DNA of 64,000 nucleotides from CAVZCK01 sp963798805 (GTDB lineage Bacteria; Pseudomonadota; Alphaproteobacteria; Rhizobiales; Rhodomicrobiaceae): positions 496,001-560,000 of the forward strand of contig CAWCVC010000002.1 in the NCBI GenBank assembly GCA_963798805.1, given 5' to 3'. The notes under the pieces were generated by a model, which saw only the letters and a program-made list of their open reading frames with translations, searched no databases and was not told the DNA's origin. Each line of letters opens with the position of its first letter. Positions within the stretch are counted from its first letter, which is position 1. Made by a program: the position numbers and the translations under genes. Positions 41,945 through 49,443 of the stretch are shown here, in pieces.

Positions 41945-43819
41945 TTATTGACCGATGACGGAGGATATAGCGCTGCTGTTGACGCTGACGCCATAGCTCT
42001 TTTGCAGACCGCCGACATATTGTGTCAGGATATCCACACCGAGGCTGCGGCGCAGATCGTTGCGCAAAGCGTCGGCTTGCTTCTCGTCGAGCGGCGGCGC
42101 GGGTTTGATCTCGCTCACCTGGATCACCGCCTGGCTCAGCTTGTCCGGCATCTGTACCGCGCCGAAGCCGTTCTGCGCCAGCGTGAAGCCGAGCGAGACG
42201 GCTGTGCGCGGCAGCTCTTTCGGCTGCGCCTCGCGCTTTAAGGGCGTGGTGGTTGCGGTCTTGGCCCCTACATCCTGGGCAAGCTGGTCGATGGCGGTGC
42301 CGCCCTTGCCCTTCTCGACCAGCTCATCGGCCTTGGCCTTGACGCGCTTGCGCGTCTGGTCCTCGATCCAGGCGGTCTTCACGGCGTCCTTGACCTCGTC
42401 GAAACTCTTCTGCCGCTCGGGGATGACTTCGAGCACGTCGACGAAAGCATAGCCGTCGCCGACATTGACGGGGTTGTTCTCGACGCCGACATCGCTCTCG
42501 AAGGCGAGCTTGACCGCCGCCTTGTCGCCCGCCACCGCCGCGACCGGCTTGCCGTCCTGGCCCTTGCCACTCCGGTCGAAAGTGTATTCGCCATATTTGA
42601 GGTTCAGCTTCTTGGCCGCTTCGGCAAGCTTGGCGCCGCTGGCCCGCTGATCCTCGACCGCATCATAGAGCTTGGAAATCTCGTCGGCGGCGCGCTGCTT
42701 GGCGAGCTCGTCCCGCACCTGAGCCTTCACCTCGTCGAAGCTCTTCTGCGAGCCGGGCATGATCTCGGTGACCTTGACGAGTTCGGGCGAGAAGCTGTCG
42801 ATCGGCTCGCTGACCTGGCCCTTCTGCAGGGCGAAGGCGGCATCGGCGAGCTTCTTGTCGGCGAGGTCCTTCTTGGTGAAGGTGCCCAGACTGATGTCGC
42901 CCTCCTTCATGCCCAGCTCCTTGCCAAGCTGGACGAAATCGGCGCCCTTATCGAGCTTTTCCTTGGCCTCGCGCGCGGCTTCCATGTCCTTGAAGATCAG
43001 CTGCTGGATGGTGCGGCGCTCGGGCGTTGCGTATTTGTCCTTGGTCGACTCATAAGCCTTCTTCACGTCCTCATCGCTGACCGTGATCGTGTCCTTGATG
43101 GCGTCCGGCGTCAGCAGCAGAATGCCGGCCTTGCGGTATTCCGGCGCCTTATAGAGGGACTTGTTGTCATTGTAATAGCTTTGCAGCGTCGCTTCGTCGG
43201 GCGCGGCGACCTCGCCGACGGCCTTCGGCGGCACGACGAAATATTTCAGCACCCGCTCATCGTTGCGGTAATGGTTTTCGGCATCGAGCAGGGTCTTGGG
43301 CACATAGGCGCCGCCGCTCAAGGGCGAAATGATCTGGCCCCTGATCATCTCCTCGCGCTGCAGCGCCAGGAAGCCCTCCTCGGTAAGGCCGGCATTGCGC
43401 AGCACCTCGCGGAAGCGGTTCGGATCGAATTTGCCGTCCGAGCCCTGGAAGGCCGGCTCGCTATGGACCGCATTGATCACCGCATCGCGGGAAATGCCGA
43501 CGCCGAGATGGTCGGCATGGATGTCGATCGCGGTGGTGCCGACGAGGTTCTCCAGAACCCGCTGGCCGACGCCGAAGGCGCGCGCTTCCTGGCTCGTCAG
43601 CTGCCGGCCGAGCTGATTGCTGAGCATGGCGAGCTGGTTCTGGTAATTGCGCTGGAACTGCGCCGGCGTGATCTCGCGGCCACCGACCGTCGCCAGATTT
43701 TGCGAGGAGTGCATGCGGAAGATGTCCCCGACGCCCCAGGCCGCGAAGCTAACGACCAGAAGTCCCAGGAGAATTCTGGCTAACCAGCTGCCTGCGCCTT
43801 TTCTAAGAGAGTCCAACAT
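41945..43819 (-). CDS. ppiD: PpiD-like peptidyl-prolyl isomerase / periplasmic chaperone
   Basis: 624 residues. One N-terminal membrane anchor (about 14-33), then a SurA-N-like chaperone region (about 40-190), a central parvulin-type domain (about 245-365), and a C-terminal chaperone-like region. It is anchored in the inner membrane with the domains in the periplasm, where it helps newly exported proteins fold. The parvulin domain is degenerate, as is usual in PpiD. Divergent from tpiA, with palindromic repeat copy 2 in between; trpE follows on the same strand. Confidence 0.93.
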   Translation of the reverse strand: MLDSLRKGAGSWLARILLGLLVVSFAAWGVGDIFRMHSSQNLATVGGREITPAQFQRNYQNQLAMLSNQLGRQLTSQEARAFGVGQRVLENLVGTTAIDIHADHLGVGISRDAVINAVHSEPAFQGSDGKFDPNRFREVLRNAGLTEEGFLALQREEMIRGQIISPLSGGAYVPKTLLDAENHYRNDERVLKYFVVPPKAVGEVAAPDEATLQSYYNDNKSLYKAPEYRKAGILLLTPDAIKDTITVSDEDVKKAYESTKDKYATPERRTIQQLIFKDMEAAREAKEKLDKGADFVQLGKELGMKEGDISLGTFTKKDLADKKLADAAFALQKGQVSEPIDSFSPELVKVTEIMPGSQKSFDEVKAQVRDELAKQRAADEISKLYDAVEDQRASGAKLAEAAKKLNLKYGEYTFDRSGKGQDGKPVAAVAGDKAAVKLAFESDVGVENNPVNVGDGYAFVDVLEVIPERQKSFDEVKDAVKTAWIEDQTRKRVKAKADELVEKGKGGTAIDQLAQDVGAKTATTTPLKREAQPKELPRTAVSLGFTLAQNGFGAVQMPDKLSQAVIQVSEIKPAPPLDEKQADALRNDLRRSLGVDILTQYVGGLQKSYGVSVNSSAISSVIGQ

Positions 43820-43926
43820 TTTGTTTTCGTTTCCATCGTCGAGGCGGTGCGGATCTCAAGCGGCCCGCACATCGTTTTTGCCTAAGGCTGAAAATCGCCA
43901 TGACTTGCATGAGAATGGTCTTGGAG

Positions 43927-44096
43927 CTAGTGTCCCGGATCCGAAGTTCGCCTTATTCTGCGGCCTGATCCGATGCGAACTTCGGATCCAAAGGGACACC
44001 AGCAACTCGAGATTTCTCTAGTGCGGTCTTAGATCGGGAAGTCCCCTTTACGCGATCGCTGAGACGATGTAGGGGACTTCCCGATCACCGCACTAG
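43927..44096. repeat. Mosaic palindromic repeat, copy 2
   Basis: Same architecture as 1936-2092. Unit 1: outer CTAGTGTCC (43927-43935) and GGACACCAG (one change from the perfect arm), inner perfect 15-bp stem GGATCCGAAGTTCGC / GCGAACTTCGGATCC (43937-43951 / 43975-43989). Unit 2: outer CTAGTGCGGT / ACCGCACTAG (44018-44027 / 44087-44096), inner perfect 16-bp stem GATCGGGAAGTCCCCT / AGGGGACTTCCCGATC (44032-44047 / 44071-44086). It lies in the ppiD-tpiA divergent promoter region. Confidence 0.9.
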
Positions 44097-44145
44097 ATCA
44101 AGGCGGCGGCGCGCTTATTGTCAAGGCCCAAATCGTGGGAACGAG

Positions 44146-44916
44146 ATGGCTCGGATCACACCCCTAATTGCCGGCAACTGGAAGATGAATGGGCTTCGGG
44201 CTTCGCTCGCCGAGATCGGGGCGTTGCGCGAGGGTGTGGCGCAGGCCGGTTTTGACGCGGGAGCGGACATCCTGGTCTGCCCGCCGGCGACGCTGATTGC
44301 CGCCGCTGCCGAGGCCTTCGAGGGCAGCGCCATTCTTGTTGGCGCCCAGGACTGCCATGAGAAGGCATCGGGCGCCTTCACCGGCGACATTTCCGCGCCG
44401 ATGCTCGCCGATGCCGGCGCGAAATCCGTCATCCTCGGCCATTCAGAGCGCCGCGCTTGCCACGGCGAGCGCGACAGGGATGTAAAGGCCAAGGCCAAGG
44501 CGGCACATGCCGCCGGGCTTCAGGCGATCGTCTGCGTCGGCGAGACCGCCGGCGAACGGCGGCTGGGCCTGACGCTCGAGGTGGTGGGACGGCAGCTGCG
44601 CGGCTCGCTCCCGGATGGCATGAGCGCGGCGGACACGGTCGTCGCCTATGAGCCGGTCTGGGCGATCGGCACCGGCCTGACGCCGACAACCGCCGACATC
44701 GCCGAAGTGCACGCCTTCATCCGCAAGGAGCTTGGTACGATTGCGGGCGAAGCCGTGGCCGCGGGAACACGCATTCTCTATGGCGGCTCCGTGAAGCCGG
44801 ACAATGCCGCCGAGATCTTGACAATCGACGGCGTCAATGGCGCTCTCGTGGGAGGCGCCAGCCTGCTCGCGCGGGATTTCCTGGCGATCATAAAAGCGGC
44901 ACCGAAGGGTGCTTGA
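44146..44916 (+). CDS. tpiA: Triose-phosphate isomerase
   Basis: Interconverts dihydroxyacetone phosphate and glyceraldehyde 3-phosphate. 256 residues. Asn11 and Lys13 in AGNWKMNG; catalytic His99 in LGHSERR; catalytic Glu in VAYEPVWAIGTGLTPT; phosphate loop YGGSVKPDNAAEI. Note Ala103 and Cys104 just after ERR, a slight departure from the usual sequence. Upstream of secG as in other Rhizobiales. Confidence 0.97.
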   Translation: MARITPLIAGNWKMNGLRASLAEIGALREGVAQAGFDAGADILVCPPATLIAAAAEAFEGSAILVGAQDCHEKASGAFTGDISAPMLADAGAKSVILGHSERRACHGERDRDVKAKAKAAHAAGLQAIVCVGETAGERRLGLTLEVVGRQLRGSLPDGMSAADTVVAYEPVWAIGTGLTPTTADIAEVHAFIRKELGTIAGEAVAAGTRILYGGSVKPDNAAEILTIDGVNGALVGGASLLARDFLAIIKAAPKGA

Positions 44917-44985
44917 GTGGGACGGCAGCGCGGAGGGGGTGGCCTCCGCGCGACACCCACGGCAGTCATTTTAGAGGGTCTCCAC

Positions 44986-45501
44986 ATGCATTTGCGTCCG
45001 GTCTGGCGGTTCGGTCTTATCTTTCAGGCCTGTGTTTTCTGGGCCGCGTCGACCGCGACGGCGGAGGAAGCGCACGCCACGCCGCTCGGCCTGGATGCCT
45101 GCAACAAGCTGCAGACCGAGCGGCAGGCGCTGACGGTGCTGGGGGTCGATAAATATTTCGAGAAGGGGCCGGAATGGGCGAAGACCAATCTCGGCGTCGC
45201 CGACCTCAATCTGGTCAAGCGCTATCTGGAGGTCTATGAGCAGCTCAAATTCCGCTGCGAGAAGCTTGTCGCCATCGTCGAGCCGCCGGATCTGCCGGAC
45301 GACCAGGATGACGAGGAGGCGAGCGCGTCGAGTGAGCACGCGCCGCCCTTGCCGGAGCGCAGATCGGAGGAAGTGGGCAAGGTGACCGCCAGCCGCGGCC
45401 CGGTCTCGACGCCGAAATCGGATTTGCTGAAGCGCAGCACCGCCCCGACCAATGCCGCCGCCATCACCGTCGGCCCGGCTCGGCTGGTGCCGACGCGTTA
45501 G
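44986..45501 (+). CDS. Secreted hypothetical protein
   Basis: 171 residues from an ATG with GAGGG 8 bases upstream. Signal peptide at about 1-25 (FGLIFQACVFWAASTATAEE). The mature part has two Cys (CNKLQTERQALTVLGVDKYFEKGPEWA and RCEKLV), which could form a disulfide, and an acidic then proline/serine-rich C-terminus that looks disordered. No recognised family. Lies between tpiA and secG. Confidence 0.75.
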   Translation: MHLRPVWRFGLIFQACVFWAASTATAEEAHATPLGLDACNKLQTERQALTVLGVDKYFEKGPEWAKTNLGVADLNLVKRYLEVYEQLKFRCEKLVAIVEPPDLPDDQDDEEASASSEHAPPLPERRSEEVGKVTASRGPVSTPKSDLLKRSTAPTNAAAITVGPARLVPTR

Positions 45502-45627
45502 CGGAAATCTCCGGTTCGGCGAGAGTACGATCGGCACGTCGCGCTGGAAATTGCCGGCCGCGCCCCTTATGTCTGGTCAGGTCGGATAAATTACGCTAAA
45601 CCGCGAAGGAATCGCGGTGAAACAGAG

Positions 45628-46005
45628 ATGACAACAGTAATTCTCGTACTCCATCTGATGATTGCGGCGGCGCTCGTCGGCATCGTGCTCGTGCAGCGCT
45701 CCGAGGGCGGAGCGCTCGGCATCGGCGGCGGCGGTGGCGGCTTCATGACCGGCCGGTCTACCGCCAATCTGCTGACGCGGATCACGGCCGGGCTCGCTGC
45801 GGCGTTTTTCGGCACCAGCATTCTGTTGGCGATCCTTGCGAGCAACGGCACCCAGCCGCGCTCGATCCTCGAAGGCACCGGCCAGCCGGCAAGCTCGGCG
45901 CCGGCGAATGGCGGCAGCGAGAATGCGCCCGCCAGCCTGCCGAAGTTGACGCCCCTGGTGCCGCCGACGACGCCGAGCGGACCGCAGGTGCCTCAGTCGA
46001 AATAG
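45628..46005 (+). CDS. secG: Preprotein translocase subunit SecG
   Basis: Small subunit of the SecYEG channel. 125 residues: helix 1 (TTVILVLHLMIAAALVGIVLVQ), the conserved loop LVQRSEGGALGIGGGGGGFMTGRS, helix 2 (LTRITAGLAAAFFGTSILLAIL) and a Pro/Ser-rich tail typical of alphaproteobacteria. A 7-bp hairpin ACCGCGA-AGGAA-TCGCGGT (45600-45618) lies just before the ribosome site. pyrG, which often follows secG in relatives, is not here. Confidence 0.95.
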   Translation: MTTVILVLHLMIAAALVGIVLVQRSEGGALGIGGGGGGFMTGRSTANLLTRITAGLAAAFFGTSILLAILASNGTQPRSILEGTGQPASSAPANGGSENAPASLPKLTPLVPPTTPSGPQVPQSK

Positions 46006-46068
46006 GCGCGGCTTACTATTTCGTCACTCCGGACGCCCGAAGGGCCGAGCCGGGGTCTCGCGTTGCTC

Positions 46069-46875
46069 TCATTGCGGTAGGGCAAGAATGTCGAGATGGC
46101 CGATCTCGCAGGCTTCGGCGTGTTGGCGCGCCGCCAGCCAGGATGCGATCTCGGCTTGCACGACGCGCCCGGTTTCCCGCGCTGCCTCGGCGATGCCCTC
46201 GGCGAGCACCAGCATCAAGGGCCGGTCGCTCGCGTCAAGCCGCCAGGAACTTGTCGCCGTCACCATCTCATAACCCGCCTTCAACAGCCGGTCGGCTAGA
46301 TACGAACCGGCCTCCGGACCGGCGGCGGGACCGAAGCCCTTGTCACGGCGCTGGTGGGCGTTGAAAGCGGCTTTGACGGTGTCGTCGGCCGGATGAGGCG
46401 GCTGCCAGCGCATCACGCCGTCATAGATGAGCACGGTGTAGAAGGCGAGGCGGCGCTCGGCGATGGCCGCGATGAAGCAGTCGAGCCAGCTCTCCGAGAC
46501 CAGGTCGAACAGCGCCGCGGCGGTGACGAGGTCGCAGTTGTCAACGAGCGCCTCCGGCACGCCCGCGCTGAGATCGGCGGTCTTGAAAGCGATGCTGAGT
46601 CCCGAAAGCGGATTTTCCGCGCGCCACCGTTCGATTTCACCGCGCGCGGCATCGAGCAGCGCCGGGTCGTGATCGATGAGGTGCCAGCGCTGCGGCAGGG
46701 GCAGGGAGGGGGCGAGCGCGCGCAGATTGGAGCCGGTGCCGCAGCCGAGGTCGACGATGGTCAGCCCGCTGCGGCCTACCAGATATTTTGCCAGCAGAGC
46801 GGCAAGCTCGCGGTCGCGCGCCTTGTGGTCGGCCGGCTCGCGCAGATGCAGCCATTCGGCGGAAAAGCCGCTCAC
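46069..46875 (-). CDS. SAM-dependent methyltransferase, last gene of a four-gene operon
   Basis: 268 residues from a GTG at 46875 that overlaps the glycosyltransferase stop by 4 bases (GTGA). SAM motif I IVDLGCGTGSNLRALAP near residue 40, followed by HLIDHDPALLDAA. The middle carries LLDxxxSESWLDCF-like sequence (TAAALFDLVSESWLDCFIAAI) and FNAHQRRDKGFGPAAGPEA. Substrate unknown. The tight coupling suggests it modifies the product of the three genes before it. Confidence 0.88.
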   Translation of the reverse strand: MSGFSAEWLHLREPADHKARDRELAALLAKYLVGRSGLTIVDLGCGTGSNLRALAPSLPLPQRWHLIDHDPALLDAARGEIERWRAENPLSGLSIAFKTADLSAGVPEALVDNCDLVTAAALFDLVSESWLDCFIAAIAERRLAFYTVLIYDGVMRWQPPHPADDTVKAAFNAHQRRDKGFGPAAGPEAGSYLADRLLKAGYEMVTATSSWRLDASDRPLMLVLAEGIAEAARETGRVVQAEIASWLAARQHAEACEIGHLDILALPQ

Positions 46876-47918
46876 CGCGCCGCCTCCCGGATGGTATCGG
46901 CGATGATCCGCGCCGTGTCCCGCCATCGCGGCAGGGTCTCGGCGTGCGCCCAGGCAGCATCGGAGAACTGCCGTCGCAAGCCTCGGTCGCCGATCAGGGC
47001 CGCCAATGCATCGCTGAGCGAGCCTGCATCGTCCGGCGGCACCAAAATCCCCGCATCCGCCGGAACGGTCCTCGGCACGGCGCCCGCTCGCGCCGCCACG
47101 ACCGGCAAGCCGCGCGCCAGCGCCGCCGCGAAAGCCATGCCGTAGCCCTCATAGCGCGAGGGCAGGGCGAACAGATCGGCCTTGGCGTAAAGCGCATCGA
47201 GCCTGGCGGCTTCCAGCGGGCCGGTCAGCCTGACGCGCTTCTGCAGTCCGGTCTCGGCGACGCGGCGGGCGATTTTCGCGGCGAATGGCTTGTCCAGATC
47301 GAGGCTGCCGGCAATCGTCGAATGCCAGTCGAGATGCGCGATCATCGCCAGGGCATCGATCAGCAGATCGTAGCCCTTGCGCGGGATGAGACTGCCGACA
47401 CTCAGGATCTCGCAGGTGCCGTTGCCGCCCTCAGCACGTGGAGCCCGCTCGGTTCCCGGCTCGGCGATGGCGACAGGTGGCGGCGGCGCGAAGCCGAGCT
47501 CGCGCAGGGTCTGGGCGGTGGTCGCGCTGGTGACGACGATATGCCGGGCATGTCTCAGCGCCGCCTTTTCCGACGCCAGCAGGGTGCGGCTCTCCTCCTC
47601 GCGGAGGCCCGTCTCCAGCCCGAGCGGGTGATGCAACAGCACCACGATCGGCGCCGAAACCCCTTCGATCACGCGCTCCGGCAATGCGCCGAAGGCCAGC
47701 CCGTCGATGAGCAGGATCACATCGCGCCGAACGGCCGCAAGCTGCCGCCCCGTCTCCTCGATCTCGGCCTCGGAAGGGAAGGGAAAGCCGCCGGGCAACT
47801 TCAGATGCGACACCTCCACACCGCAATCGGGCAAGCGGGCCATAACCTGCCTATCATAGGCATAGCCGCCGGTCGGGCTGTCGATGTCGCCCGGAATGGC
47901 GAAGGCGAGCCGCGTCAC
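46872..47918 (-). CDS. GT4-like glycosyltransferase
   Basis: 348 residues, two-domain GT-B fold. N-terminal acceptor domain starts MTRLAFAIPGDIDSPTGGYAYDR. C-terminal nucleotide-sugar domain has ILSVGSLIPRKGYDLLIDAL, FALPSRYEGYGMAFAAALARGLPVVA (the E-x7-E type motif) and AGILVPPDD. Start overlaps the PTPS-like gene by 4 bases (ATGA). Acceptor unknown. In cyanobacteria a glycosyltransferase decorates pterins, so a pterin-like acceptor is one idea given the neighbour, but this is inference. Confidence 0.88.
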   Translation of the reverse strand: MTRLAFAIPGDIDSPTGGYAYDRQVMARLPDCGVEVSHLKLPGGFPFPSEAEIEETGRQLAAVRRDVILLIDGLAFGALPERVIEGVSAPIVVLLHHPLGLETGLREEESRTLLASEKAALRHARHIVVTSATTAQTLRELGFAPPPPVAIAEPGTERAPRAEGGNGTCEILSVGSLIPRKGYDLLIDALAMIAHLDWHSTIAGSLDLDKPFAAKIARRVAETGLQKRVRLTGPLEAARLDALYAKADLFALPSRYEGYGMAFAAALARGLPVVAARAGAVPRTVPADAGILVPPDDAGSLSDALAALIGDRGLRRQFSDAAWAHAETLPRWRDTARIIADTIREAAR

Positions 47919-48319
47919 GCTGCAACCGGCCCTTCGAACCAGGCCCGCGCCACATGGCTCTCATGCAGGGTCACGCGCAGGCGCGCAAGGCCCTCCGAGC
48001 GGGAGCCGAGATCGCCGGCTTTGATAGCCTTTACCATCTCATCGAAAATATGGCGGCAGAGGAATTCGGTGGTGGTGAGCTGTCCGCGAAAGGCCGGCAC
48101 TTCGTCGAGATTGGCGTAGTTGATCGGCTTCAGCACCTTCGAGAGAGCCTGCGAGGCGCGTCCGATATCGACCACGACATTATGCTCGTTCAGCGTCTCG
48201 CGGAAAAAGCCGACATCGACGATGAAGGTCGCGCCATGCGTTTTCTGCGCCGGGCCGAAAAATTCGCCGGGCAGGCTGTGCGCGATCATGATGTGCTCGC
48301 GGACCTCGAGTGCGTACAA
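47915..48319 (-). CDS. 6-pyruvoyl-tetrahydropterin synthase-like protein lacking canonical active-site residues
   Basis: 134 residues of the PTPS/QueD (T-fold) family. The TTG at 48319 is used because GGAGG lies 5 bases before it. By eye, the first zinc His is present (IAHSLPG), but the catalytic Cys and HGH pair expected around residue 30 read AQKTHGAT: the Cys and the second His are missing. The Asp-His pair of the charge relay (LDHHYLN in E. coli QueD) reads INYANLD. The C-terminal Glu is kept (LHESHVA). It is therefore likely not a normal 6-carboxytetrahydropterin synthase. It lies 18 bases after the MDR gene and overlaps the glycosyltransferase by 4. Confidence 0.85.
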   Translation of the reverse strand: MYALEVREHIMIAHSLPGEFFGPAQKTHGATFIVDVGFFRETLNEHNVVVDIGRASQALSKVLKPINYANLDEVPAFRGQLTTTEFLCRHIFDEMVKAIKAGDLGSRSEGLARLRVTLHESHVARAWFEGPVAA

Positions 48320-48337
48320 CAGGGCCTCCAATACGTT

Positions 48338-49351
48338 TCAATAGCGGATCGCAGTCGCGATGCCGGGTGCGCTCTCGCCAAGCAAACGCGGCAGCGCCGC
48401 CGGCAGATCCTCGAAGGCGACCTCTTCGGTGATCAGCGCATCGAGGCGCGGATCATCGAGGAGGGATAGTGCGATTTCAAGGCGGTCGCGATGGATTTTT
48501 CTGGCCCGCATGGCAGGTGCGATACTGCCGACCTGCGATGAGACGATCTTGAGCCGCTGGCTGTGAAAAGCGCCGCCGAGCGGCAGCCGTACCTCCTTGT
48601 CGCCATACCAGCTCACCTCGACGATGCGCGCCTCGAAGGCGGCGATGTTGAGCGCGAGGCGGAGCCCGGCTTCCGAAGCGCTGGTGTGAAAAATCACTTC
48701 CGCGCCGGTCTGCGTGTTCTCCGGCAGGGCAAAGCGGACGCCCAGCGCCTCGGCCGCGCTCTGACGCTCGGGCAGAATATCGATCAGCGTCACCTCGGTC
48801 CCCGGTAGCCGGGCGGCAAGGCTGGCGATCAGGCAGCCCACCAGGCCGGCGCCGATCACGGCAATTGTCTGGCCGGCCGCCGCGCCGCTGTCCCACAACG
48901 CGTTGAGTGCGGTTTCCATGTTCGCCGCCAGGATCGCCCGCCGCGCCGGCACGCCCTCCGGCACCGGGATGGCGGCTTCCTCCGGCACCTCGAACAACGT
49001 CTGGTGCGGATAAAGCGCGAAGACGGTGTGCCCAAGCAGCGCATCCGGCCCCGCTTCGACGGTCCCGACCGCGGCATAGCCATATTTCACCGGGAACGGA
49101 AAGTCGCCCTCCTGGAATGGAGCCCTCATGCGCCGCCATTCGCTCTCCGGCAGCCGCCCCTCGAACACCAGCCGCTCCGTGCCACGGCTTAGCCCCGAAA
49201 ATACCGCGCGAATGATCAGCCTCGCCTTAGCTCCGTCATGTTCCGTTAATATTGGTTTTCGGACATTCCGGACGTCCGCAGAAAACGGGGCATCATAGAA
49301 AAGCGCGCGAGCGATAGCGGCCTTGCCGGCCGGCGCGTTGGTGACTGTCAT
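48338..49351 (-). CDS. MDR-superfamily dehydrogenase (zinc-less, BchC-like N-terminus)
   Basis: 337 residues. Rossmann motif IAVIGAGLVGCLIASLAA near residue 165. The N-terminal catalytic region reads FSGLSRGTERLVFEGR where zinc alcohol dehydrogenases have their Cys ligand, so catalytic zinc is probably absent; similar SxxSRGTE sequences occur in bacteriochlorophyllide dehydrogenase BchC. The structural four-cysteine lobe is also missing. First gene of the four-gene operon and divergent from opgH. Probable NAD(P)-dependent oxidoreductase; substrate unknown. Confidence 0.88.
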   Translation of the reverse strand: MTVTNAPAGKAAIARALFYDAPFSADVRNVRKPILTEHDGAKARLIIRAVFSGLSRGTERLVFEGRLPESEWRRMRAPFQEGDFPFPVKYGYAAVGTVEAGPDALLGHTVFALYPHQTLFEVPEEAAIPVPEGVPARRAILAANMETALNALWDSGAAAGQTIAVIGAGLVGCLIASLAARLPGTEVTLIDILPERQSAAEALGVRFALPENTQTGAEVIFHTSASEAGLRLALNIAAFEARIVEVSWYGDKEVRLPLGGAFHSQRLKIVSSQVGSIAPAMRARKIHRDRLEIALSLLDDPRLDALITEEVAFEDLPAALPRLLGESAPGIATAIRY

Positions 49352-49443
49352 GAAGCCTCGCTTTTTTGTGATCGACTTATAACACAGCCTTGCGTGTTTT
49401 GAATCCTATTGCAGCCAGAGTTCTTCACGGGAAAGCAGGAAAT

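Noticed and set aside
46010..46068. Third copy of a palindromic repeat (CACTCCGGACGCCCGAAGGG region)
   Set aside because: Resembles a degenerate intergenic repeat, but no matching second copy or clear stem was found in the window.
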